Assembly (NCBI GenBank): GCA_008086245.1 | Contig: VSIX01000098.1 | Location: forward strand, 1-6,642 | From: Candidatus Mcinerneyibacterium aminivorans | GTDB lineage: Bacteria; Macinerneyibacteriota; Macinerneyibacteria; Macinerneyibacteriales; Macinerneyibacteriaceae | Reading direction: 5' to 3' | DNA length: 6,642 nucleotides | Shown here: piece after piece, positions 1 to 6,430 of the stretch | Layout: each line of letters begins with the position of its first letter | Numbering within the stretch: position 1 is the stretch's first letter | Made by a program: the position numbers and the translations under genes | Notes under the pieces: generated by a model | The model's input: the letters and a program-made list of their open reading frames with translations, nothing else | Told to the model about the DNA's origin: nothing | Databases searched by the model: none

Positions 1-32
1 AAAAAAAAAGGATGGGAAAGAATCCCATCCTT
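1..32 (-). terminator. intrinsic terminator of groESL
   Basis: A perfect 10-bp inverted repeat (positions 8-17 paired with 23-32, 5-nt loop at 18-22) lies 45 bp past the groEL stop codon. Read on the minus strand, the stem contains GGATGGGA and is followed by an unbroken run of T (positions 1-9 are all A on the plus strand). This is a textbook rho-independent terminator and the strongest one in the window. Confidence 0.93.
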
Positions 33-77
33 AATTTATCTTATGCAGCGTGGCTTTTAGCTAGATATGGGTGTGGG

Positions 78-1754
<1,677 letters not shown>

Positions 1755-1757
1755 TTA

Positions 1758-2033
1758 TTAGTCTTCAATTATTGCTAAAATGTTAGTCTTTTTAAGCACT
1801 AAATACTCTTCAGCATCAATTGTAACATCAGTTCCAGAAAATTTTTCAAATAAAACTTTTACACCTTTTTTTAGACCCATTTCTTTTAATTTTTCATCAG
1901 TTCCAACTTCTACTACTTCACCGTACTGGGTCTTCTCTTTTTTTGAATCAGGGATATAAATTCCACCTTTTGTCTTTTCTTCCATCATTTCAACTTTAAC
2001 CAGTACTCTGTCTCCCAAAGGTTTTACTTTCAT
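1758..2033 (-). CDS. groES: 10-kDa co-chaperonin GroES
   Basis: This is the heptameric lid that caps the GroEL ring and encloses the folding chamber. The protein has 91 residues, slightly shorter than the usual 94-97. It opens with KPLGDRVLVKV (about 4-14). The mobile loop spans roughly 16-33 and contains GGIYI (23-27), equivalent to the GGIVL hydrophobic tripeptide that binds GroEL. GEVVEVG (39-45), a short roof loop (about 45-53), GVKVLFEKFSG (57-67) and the terminal EEYLVLKKTNILAIIED complete the beta-barrel. The start codon has an AAAGGAGAGG Shine-Dalgarno sequence upstream (about 2037-2046). It is the first gene of the operon and follows the CIRCE operator directly. Confidence 0.98.
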   Translation of the reverse strand: MKVKPLGDRVLVKVEMMEEKTKGGIYIPDSKKEKTQYGEVVEVGTDEKLKEMGLKKGVKVLFEKFSGTDVTIDAEEYLVLKKTNILAIIED

Positions 2034-2070
2034 AATCCTCTCCTTTCTTTTTTTATTATTATAATTATTT

Positions 2071-2097
2071 TTAGCACTCTCACCTAACGACTGCTAA
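2071..2097 (-). promoter_or_regulatory. CIRCE operator (HrcA binding site)
   Basis: The sequence is TTAGCACTC, nine bases, then GACTGCTAA (plus-strand reading). This matches the CIRCE consensus TTAGCACTC-N9-GAGTGCTAA in 17 of 18 arm positions. The single mismatch is in the half-site nearer the promoter. The operator sits between the -10 box and groES, where HrcA repressor would block initiation and be released on heat shock. The hrcA gene is not in the window. Confidence 0.95.
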
Positions 2098-2098
2098 T

Positions 2099-2127
2099 AT
2101 TAAAACATATCTTAAAAATTAAATCAA
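2099..2127 (-). promoter_or_regulatory. groESL promoter, sigma-70/sigma-A type
   Basis: On the minus strand TTGATT (2122-2127) and TTTAAT (2099-2104) are separated by exactly 17 bp. The -10 box ends one base before the CIRCE operator, so the transcription start would fall inside the operator, as is usual for HrcA-controlled groESL promoters. The hexamers match the consensus imperfectly, but position and spacing support the call. Confidence 0.78.
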
Positions 2128-2289
2128 GAAAAAATTTTCATATTTTAAAAAATCTCTATACGATTTCTAAAATCGCAGTTTGAAATACGATATTTATGCA
2201 AATTCTGGATGAAGTGAGCAAAGTAAGCAAAACTCGAAAACCTTTTTTAAATTATCGATTATTAAAAACATTTTGTGTGAGTGTGTTGG
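2128..2289. other. gene-free upstream region with one small hairpin
   Basis: No convincing open reading frame or RNA gene is seen here. The only structure is CGATTT-CTA-AAATCG (2161-2175), a 6-bp hairpin of the same A-rich/T-rich type as the larger hairpins further on. The rest is AT-rich sequence between the groESL promoter and the first repeat block. Confidence 0.5.
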
Positions 2290-2421
2290 AAAATCGCTAT
2301 CGCGATTTTTGAGTGACGGAAGTTATACATAAAAAAGACTTCTAGTAATGAGTGACGGATGTAATTCCAAAGATGCTCTACCAAGTAATGAGCCCTTAAA
2401 AATCACTAGAGTGATTTTTAA
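2290..2421 (-). repeat. inverted copy of the CATTAC/CCGTCACT repeat block
   Basis: Read on the minus strand, this block has a hairpin (2396-2421, 12-bp arms around AG), a 40-bp unit (2351-2390), a 39-bp unit (2312-2350) and a second hairpin (2290-2309, AAAATCGC-TATC-GCGATTTT). Both units begin with CATTAC and end with CCGTCACT. The order and lengths match the 40+38-bp units plus hairpin at 4653-4749, but in the opposite orientation. No protein-coding content is apparent. Confidence 0.82.
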
Positions 2422-2440
2422 AATTGAAAATCGAAAATTG

Positions 2441-2717
2441 AGGCTGTAAAGAAATGGTAATTAATTAAGAAATATTCAAATTGTTTAGAAGACAGTCATC
2501 CTTCCCTTGCTCATGGGACAGACTCGTCTGGAATTTATTTCAGGATCTTCTCTAAGAGACTAAATAACAATTAATTATAGAAGATGCTGAAACAACCCTG
2601 AAACAAGTTCCGGTCAAGCCGACCCATAAGAAAGGGCAGGGCATGGTTTTTTCAGCATGACACAAAATTAAATACTTGTACATTATATAAAAAAAGTTAT
2701 GAATTTCTTTACAGTCT
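2441..2717. repeat. nested-palindrome element, possible MITE or structured RNA
   Basis: The ends are 15-bp inverted repeats with one mismatch (AGGCTGTAAAGAAAT at 2441-2455, its complement at 2703-2717). Inside lie further inverted pairs: GTCAT (2495-2499) with ATGAC (2657-2661), ATCTTCT (2545-2551) with AGAAGAT (2579-2585), and a 14-bp stem with one mismatch (2584-2597 with 2645-2658). Smaller hairpins (for example CAGAC-TC-GTCTG, 2519-2530) fill the loops. There is no open reading frame of note. AATTG occurs just outside both ends (2436-2440 and 2719-2723), but this word is common in the local background, so a target-site duplication is only a possibility. Confidence 0.6.
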
Positions 2718-2783
2718 GAATTGACAATTGAAAATTAATAAACCTAATACCTCCGAGAAAAATATCTTAAATGTACTTCTAAA

Positions 2784-2817
2784 AGATTCCGGCACTCCGT
2801 TTCACTTCGGCCGGAAT
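2784..2817 (+). repeat. AGATTCCGGC hairpin repeat, copy 1
   Basis: ATTCCGGC (2786-2793) and GCCGGAAT (2810-2817) form a perfect 8-bp stem around a 16-nt loop. The 34-bp segment differs at one position from 4321-4354. Its GC content is well above the surrounding DNA. The preceding AT-rich sequence (2727-2760) also resembles the sequence upstream of the second copy (about 4205-4244). Confidence 0.88.
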
Positions 2818-2961
2818 TTACATAGTTGCACCAAATAAATAATCAAAATTTCTTGAGAAAAGAAATTATCAAAGATAATTCCTGGACTAAGCTTAATTTT
2901 AAGATTGAGAAAAATTCTTAAAAGTAAATTCGAAGAAGCTCTTGTTGTCTGTAATCAGATT

Positions 2962-3010
2962 CTGTTATCTGTATAAAGTTTTTTTAAAAAGATCAGACTA
3001 CAGATAACAG
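2962..3010. repeat. 12-bp inverted repeat CTGTTATCTGTA
   Basis: CTGTTATCTGTA (2962-2973) is the exact complement of TACAGATAACAG (2999-3010), with a 25-nt AT-rich loop. The right-arm word recurs at 4548-4559 in the downstream repeat block. The loop contains a T run, but no transcription unit ends here, so a terminator role is not evident. Confidence 0.7.
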
Positions 3011-3064
3011 TTTAAAGCTCATTACTCATTACTCAATAATTAAATTTTAATTTGATTATTAAAA

Positions 3065-3121
3065 CGTCACCTGGTATTACTTTTATAGATATTACCGTCA
3101 CTAAAATCACGAAGTGATTTT
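3065..3121 (+). repeat. CCGTCACT repeat unit plus hairpin, upstream copy
   Basis: A 38-bp unit (3065-3102) ending in CCGTCACT is followed directly by AAAATCAC-GAA-GTGATTTT (3103-3121). It corresponds to the 38-bp units plus hairpin at 4693-4749 and 4797-4853, and the central stretch ATTACTTTTATAGA is identical in all three. Two CATTACT words precede it (3020-3033). The hairpin lies just upstream of the nitroreductase promoter and could insulate it from upstream transcription. Confidence 0.85.
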
Positions 3122-3129
3122 TTAAGGGC

Positions 3130-3157
3130 TTGAAAACTTACTTAAATGTCTTATTAT
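3130..3157 (+). promoter_or_regulatory. candidate promoter of the nitroreductase operon
   Basis: TTGAAA (3130-3135) and TATTAT (3152-3157) are separated by 16 bp and lie 38 bp before the start codon. Both hexamers match the sigma-70/sigma-A consensus at four or five positions. The region is AT-rich, so chance matches are likely. The placement right after the repeat hairpin and before the gene favours the call. Confidence 0.5.
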
Positions 3158-3194
3158 TAAATATGAATAATTCTTTCACTAAGGAGGTCCTATC

Positions 3195-3695
3195 ATGAAA
3201 GAAATATTTGCTAGAAGAAGTATCCGAAAATATAAGAAGCAAAAAATTTCTGAAAAAATGATTCAAAAGATTCTTCAATCGGGAATGGCTGCTCCTTCTG
3301 CAGGAAACGAACAGCCCTGGCATTTTATAGTTATTACATCTAATGAATTAAAACAGGAAATTGCTAAAGTTCATCCATATTCTGACATGCTTCCAGATGC
3401 TCCAGCCGCAATTTTAGTTTGTGGCGATACTAAAAAAACCAACCATGGTGAATTCTGGATTCAGGATTGCTCTGCTGCAACAGAAAACATGCTGCTTATG
3501 ATTACATCTTTAGGTTTGGGGGGAGTATGGGTTGGGGTTTATCCGAGGAAGAAAAGAGTGCAGGGAATTAAAGAATTACTTGATCTTCCAGATAATATAA
3601 TACCTTTTTCTATAATACCTTTTGGCTATCCCGATGATACTAAAAAGCCACATGATAGATATTTAAAGGAAAGGGTTCATTATAATCAATGGTAA
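3195..3695 (+). CDS. small nitroreductase-family FMN oxidoreductase
   Basis: This is a compact 166-residue member of the nitroreductase family: cytoplasmic, FMN-binding, normally dimeric enzymes that use NAD(P)H. The N-terminal FMN-phosphate motif RRSIRKY (7-13) is present, followed by APSAGNEQPWHFIVI (33-47), which packs against the flavin. The helix DCSAATENMLLMITSLGLG (91-109) leads into GGVWVGVYP (109-117), and IPFGYP (141-146) closes the core before a basic C-terminal tail. The physiological substrate cannot be read from the sequence: members reduce nitroaromatics, quinones or flavins, and others have specialised roles. The start is supported by AAGGAGGT (3181-3188), six bases before ATG. 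The next gene begins 14 bp after the stop, so the two are probably co-transcribed. Confidence 0.93.
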   Translation: MKEIFARRSIRKYKKQKISEKMIQKILQSGMAAPSAGNEQPWHFIVITSNELKQEIAKVHPYSDMLPDAPAAILVCGDTKKTNHGEFWIQDCSAATENMLLMITSLGLGGVWVGVYPRKKRVQGIKELLDLPDNIIPFSIIPFGYPDDTKKPHDRYLKERVHYNQW

Positions 3696-3698
3696 AAT

Positions 3699-3704
3699 AG
3701 GAGG
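3699..3704 (+). promoter_or_regulatory. Shine-Dalgarno site fixing the start at 3710
   Basis: AGGAGG lies five bases before ATG at 3710. An in-frame GTG at 3704 overlaps this site and so cannot be the start it serves. The ATG at 3710 also gives an N-terminus (MKYLSGKKI) resembling the start of dCTP deaminases. Confidence 0.85.
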
Positions 3705-3709
3705 TGTTT

Positions 3710-4168
3710 ATGAAGTATTTAAGCGGTAAAAAAATTTCAGAAATGCTGGATAATATTATCTATGAAAAAAAACAGGCATGTGGAGATTCTTTCTATTTAA
3801 CGGTGAATAAAATCTATAAGTTCAGCTCTACAGGAGAACTGGATTTTGGAGGAAGCGAATTCAAGAAGTGTGATTTAAAAGAAATTAAACCTGAAAAAAG
3901 AAATTCTGAAGATGATTACGGCTGGTGGGAGCTCAAGCAGGGACATTACTTTATTGAATTTAATGAAACACTCAAAATGGATAAGATTAGTGATGAGCGA
4001 ATTTATATATCTCCACTGGGCAGGTTGATGCTTGCAGGAGGGGATCATACAAAAACACTTCATGAAAAGAGAAAACCCGTCATTGATACAATCCTAAGAG
4101 TTGCAGAATCCGGCCTGAATATAAAAGAAAATGCACGTATAAGCAAGCTGGAGGTGTTAAAAAATTAG
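3710..4168 (+). CDS. dCTP deaminase/dUTPase-like protein, short form
   Basis: This 152-residue protein resembles the dCTP deaminase/dUTPase superfamily without being a clear enzyme. LSGKKISEMLD (4-14) matches the N-terminal LS..eI motif of dCTP deaminases. GDSFYLTVNKIYKF (25-38), GWWELKQGHYFIEFNE (71-86) and ISPLGRLML (100-108) follow the order of that fold's beta strands. The last segment aligns with the RSSxGRxG motif: Ser101 and Arg105 are kept, but the second Ser is Pro102 and the final Gly is Met107. The region that should carry the catalytic Glu with its PGF/W-x-G context is not evident; the chain ends with NIKENARISKLEVL. Known dCTP deaminases are about 170-200 residues. I infer a non-catalytic or differently acting relative. 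It follows the nitroreductase by 14 bp and ends inside a terminator. An unrelated beta-rich protein remains possible. Confidence 0.65.
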   Translation: MKYLSGKKISEMLDNIIYEKKQACGDSFYLTVNKIYKFSSTGELDFGGSEFKKCDLKEIKPEKRNSEDDYGWWELKQGHYFIEFNETLKMDKISDERIYISPLGRLMLAGGDHTKTLHEKRKPVIDTILRVAESGLNIKENARISKLEVLKN

Positions 4169-4185
4169 CAGTGCTAATTTTTTAA
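4157..4185 (+). terminator. terminator of the nitroreductase operon
   Basis: A perfect 13-bp stem (4157-4169 paired with 4173-4185) encloses the triloop AGT. The right arm supplies the T run (4178-4183). The stop codon TAG (4166-4168) lies inside the left arm, so the hairpin forms partly from coding sequence. The A-rich left arm gives a U run on the minus strand too, so it could act in both directions. Confidence 0.82.
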
Positions 4186-4317
4186 AATTGAAAATTGAAA
4201 GAGGAAAATTGAAAATTATTAAAACCTATTCCTCTGAAGAAATAGAGAATAGTAAAAAGTGAATAGTTAATAGGTTAAAGGAAATCCCAGCGAAGAAAAA
4301 AAACTAAAAGTAATACC
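4186..4317. other. AT-rich spacer with AAAATTGAAAATTG tracts
   Basis: Tandem-like AAAATTG words (4184-4197 and 4204-4217) are followed by an AGAGGAA/TTCCTCT inverted pair (4200-4206 with 4229-4235). The stretch 4205-4244 resembles 2727-2760, both leading to an AGATTCCGGC hairpin. No gene is seen. Confidence 0.5.
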
Positions 4318-4354
4318 AGAAGATTCCGGCACTTCGTTTCACTTCGGCCGGAAT
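4318..4354 (+). repeat. AGATTCCGGC hairpin repeat, copy 2
   Basis: ATTCCGGC (4323-4330) and GCCGGAAT (4347-4354) form a perfect 8-bp stem with a 16-nt loop. It is 33/34 identical to the copy at 2784-2817 and is preceded by the full AGAAGAT boundary word seen in related hairpins. Confidence 0.88.
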
Positions 4355-4384
4355 ATTCATACTAATGGACAATAAGTAATGAAA

Positions 4385-4447
4385 ATTCCTGACGGATATG
4401 AATTTCTTTTATTTATTCATAGTTCAGGAATCTTCTATTATACATTA
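4385..4447 (-). repeat. AGAAGATTCCTGA hairpin, diverged family member
   Basis: Read on the minus strand, AGAAGATTCCTGAA opens a hairpin whose arms are 4434-4441 and 4385-4392 (8 bp, ATTCCTGA/TCAGGAAT) around a loop of about 41 nt. It shares the boundary word and ATTCC-type arm with the copies at 2784 and 4318 but is inverted relative to them. Confidence 0.65.
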
Positions 4448-4459
4448 AAAAAAGACACT

Positions 4460-4480
4460 AGAAGATTCCAGGACTTCACC
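4460..4480 (+). repeat. partial AGAAGATTCC repeat
   Basis: AGAAGATTCC (4460-4469) is followed by AGGACTTCACCCG, which resembles the loop of the intact copies. No matching right arm is found, so this is probably a broken or diverged copy. Confidence 0.45.
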
Positions 4481-4558
4481 CGAAATATGTATATTTACTA
4501 AACATAAGTAATAAATAGTCCTGACAAACTGATCAAAAACAACAGAATACAGATAACA

Positions 4559-4594
4559 GTCATTGCGAGCGAGTGAAACAAGTGCGTCAATCTC
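4559..4594 (+). repeat. GTCATTGCGAGC-type dispersed repeat
   Basis: GTCATTGCGAGCGAGTGAAA and the following AAGTGCGTCAATCTC form an imperfect palindrome (ATTGCG with CGTCAAT). Very similar GTCATTGCGAGCGAA...CAATCTC sequences are, from general knowledge, a common intergenic repeat in many bacterial genomes. It follows TACAGATAACAG (4548-4559) directly. Confidence 0.6.
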
Positions 4595-4652
4595 AAATGC
4601 TGTTTTAAAGTTACATTTATTTTTTTTACAACAACGGAATAACATTCAAGCA

Positions 4653-4853
4653 CATTACCTGGTATATCTTCTATGGGATTACATCCGTCACTCATTACCT
4701 GGGATTACTTTTATAGATACTACCGTCACTAAAATCACAAAGTGATTTTTCAGGCTCTTTACTTGGCATGACTTCCATGGGATGACATCCGTCACTCATT
4801 ACTTGAAATTACTTTTATAGACTCTACCGTCACTAAAATCACAAAGTGATTTT
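4653..4853 (+). repeat. two tandem copies of a 104-bp repeat unit
   Basis: The block is made of four sub-units: A (4653-4692, 40 bp), B (4693-4730, 38 bp) plus hairpin (4731-4749), C (4757-4796, 40 bp), and D (4797-4834, 38 bp) plus hairpin (4835-4853). A resembles C and B resembles D at an offset of exactly 104 bp, with about 80-87% identity, and the hairpins AAAATCAC-AAA-GTGATTTT are identical. Each sub-unit starts CATTAC or TTTAC and ends CCGTCACT, so A and B are themselves related. There is no coding potential. Confidence 0.9.
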
Positions 4854-4881
4854 AAAATTGGCCATTAGCAATTTGCAATTA

Positions 4882-4904
4882 AAAAATCAGCAAAGCTGAT
4901 TTTT
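4882..4904 (-). terminator. terminator of the MATE transporter gene
   Basis: A 10-bp stem (4882-4891 with 4895-4904) encloses a 3-nt loop. On the minus strand it reads AAAAATCAGC-TTT-GCTGATTTTT and ends in a T run. It begins within the stop codon of the transporter gene (4903-4905). Confidence 0.82.
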
Positions 4905-6360
4905 ACTCCGGTCTCACTTTCGGAATTTCTTCTTTTACCTTCTTCCATTTTCCCCTTTTGTAGAGTATGAATGCCCATATTGCCGAAAGCACATTGCTTA
5001 TAAGCATACTCCACCACAGTGCTTCATAGGGATGTTCTGAAAGCGGGGAGGATATGAAGTTAACTATTCGGTGTAAAAATTCAATTTTAAACCAATCATA
5101 ATTTAATATTTTGGCAGAAAGTACATATACCAGAGGAATTCTAAACAACCACAGCCTGGATACATTAAACATAAAAACTGAAGTTGTTCTTCCGGCCCCA
5201 TTAAACAAGCCTGTAAATACAAATATTATTCCAAAAACCCATGCGGCTATTGAAACTATTTTAAACATCGTATTTCCTGCCTGAATTACCTGCTGATTCT
5301 TAATAAAAAACTTTGTAAACATATCTCCAAATAAAAACATAAAGATACAGCCGATTGTCATAATTGACATAACCATTGCCAGTGCTCTGTGAAGTCCCTT
5401 TTTAACCCTTGCTATATCCCCGGCTCCAAGATTCTGTCCAACAAAAGAAGCTAAAGCACTTCCTATTCCCCTGGCAGGCATTAAAAAGAACCCTATTATC
5501 TTGTTTCCAATTGAGTATATACTTATAACAACCGTTCCAAAGGAGTTTACAAAACCCTGCAAAAATAAAAATCCAAAACTTGTCATTGACCGTGAAAGGG
5601 AAGCGGGTATGCTTATTTTCAATATTTCTTTAAGCATATCGTAATCGGGAATTAAATCTTTTAAAGAAGGAAGATAATCCCTTAATTTTTTTATGGCAAG
5701 CAGAACTGCCAGCAATGCACCTGCTGCCCTGGCTATCAATGTTGCATAGGCGGCACCAACAGTTCCCATATCAGGAAGTCCCATCCACCCAAATATAAAG
5801 AATGGATCAAGTACTACATTTAACACAACAGCAAATATCTGAATTTTCATGGGTGAAACAGTATTCCCCAATCCATAAAAGATACTTTGAAAGGTAAAAA
5901 ATACAAACATAAATACCATTGCAAGAAATATAATCCGGATATAATCGGTGGCCATTTGAAATATAGATTCAGGGGTGTTTAACAACCGCAGGATATCGGT
6001 TAAAAATATATTTCCTAAAATATAAAAAGCAGCAGAGAAAAATATAAGAATAATTATTGACTGACCTATCATTTTTTTCAGCTTGTGTATTTGATTTGAG
6101 CCCTTATACCTTGAGATAAGAGCTACTCCTGCCACAACAAAACCGAACCCAAAAGAAATTAAAAAGAAGACAAGAGGAAAAGCAAGTCCGGCAGTAGAAA
6201 CTGCCTCTTTTGCATTTTCGGGAAGCTTTCCAAGCCAAAAAGTATCGGCGAGGTTATAAAGGGTAAGCATGAAATTAGAAAGCATTATGGGAAGAGATAA
6301 CTTGAATAAACTTTTAAATATGCTTCCCTTTGTTAAATCTCTTCCCGTTTCATCCATCAT
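4903..6360 (-). CDS. MATE-family multidrug/cation efflux transporter
   Basis: This is an inner-membrane antiporter of the MATE family, which expels cationic drugs or other small molecules in exchange for Na+ or H+. The 485 residues fit the family and give about 12 hydrophobic segments in two homologous halves. The first half starts FKLSLPIMLSNFMLTLYNLADTFWLG in style (19-44), with GLGNTVSP (163-170), LDPFFIFG (184-191) and GTVGAAYATLIAR (199-211). The second starts KISIPASLSRSM (248-259) and carries GQNLGAGD (308-315) and FNGAGRTTS (386-394). The loop at about 417-447, before the last helix, looks longer than usual. The start is ATG at 6360 or the adjacent ATG at 6357. The ribosome site is weak (GGATGA). 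It lies 54 bp after asnS but behind a terminator, so it may have its own promoter. The substrate cannot be told. Confidence 0.94.
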   Translation of the reverse strand: MMDETGRDLTKGSIFKSLFKLSLPIMLSNFMLTLYNLADTFWLGKLPENAKEAVSTAGLAFPLVFFLISFGFGFVVAGVALISRYKGSNQIHKLKKMIGQSIIILIFFSAAFYILGNIFLTDILRLLNTPESIFQMATDYIRIIFLAMVFMFVFFTFQSIFYGLGNTVSPMKIQIFAVVLNVVLDPFFIFGWMGLPDMGTVGAAYATLIARAAGALLAVLLAIKKLRDYLPSLKDLIPDYDMLKEILKISIPASLSRSMTSFGFLFLQGFVNSFGTVVISIYSIGNKIIGFFLMPARGIGSALASFVGQNLGAGDIARVKKGLHRALAMVMSIMTIGCIFMFLFGDMFTKFFIKNQQVIQAGNTMFKIVSIAAWVFGIIFVFTGLFNGAGRTTSVFMFNVSRLWLFRIPLVYVLSAKILNYDWFKIEFLHRIVNFISSPLSEHPYEALWWSMLISNVLSAIWAFILYKRGKWKKVKEEIPKVRPE

Positions 6361-6390
6361 AATTTCATCCAGATTTTAAACTGAAAAATT

Positions 6391-6430
6391 AAAGAATAAA
6401 AAATGCAGAGAAGGTTAGAACTCTGCATTT
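6391..6430 (-). terminator. terminator of asnS, overlapping its last codons
   Basis: AAATGCAGAG (6401-6410) and CTCTGCATTT (6421-6430) form a perfect 10-bp stem with a 10-nt loop. On the minus strand the stem is followed by a T-rich tract (TTTATTCTTT, 6391-6400). The asnS stop codon (6415-6417) lies in the loop, so one arm encodes the final residues NAEF. Confidence 0.88.

Noticed and set aside
2441-2717. tRNA or a known riboswitch within the structured element
   Set aside because: No cloverleaf, T-loop (GGTTCRA) or recognisable riboswitch core is seen, and the nearest genes are far or divergent.
2436-2723. AATTG target-site duplication proving transposition of the palindromic element
   Set aside because: AATTG occurs many times in the flanking AAAATTG tracts, so the match has little weight on its own.
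3138-3323. Minus-strand 61-codon frame over the nitroreductase start
   Set aside because: It overlaps the candidate promoter and the conserved N-terminus of the nitroreductase gene and has no ribosome site.
3704-3709. GTG start giving two extra residues (MF) to the second gene of the plus-strand operon
   Set aside because: The GTG overlaps the AGGAGG ribosome site; the ATG at 3710 has the proper spacing.
4445-4745. Short open frames of 60-66 codons on both strands
   Set aside because: They run across the hairpin and tandem repeats, overlap each other, and lack ribosome sites and recognisable protein features.
4653-4853. CRISPR array
   Set aside because: The 38-40-bp units adjoin without unique spacers, differ from each other throughout their length, and no cas gene is near.
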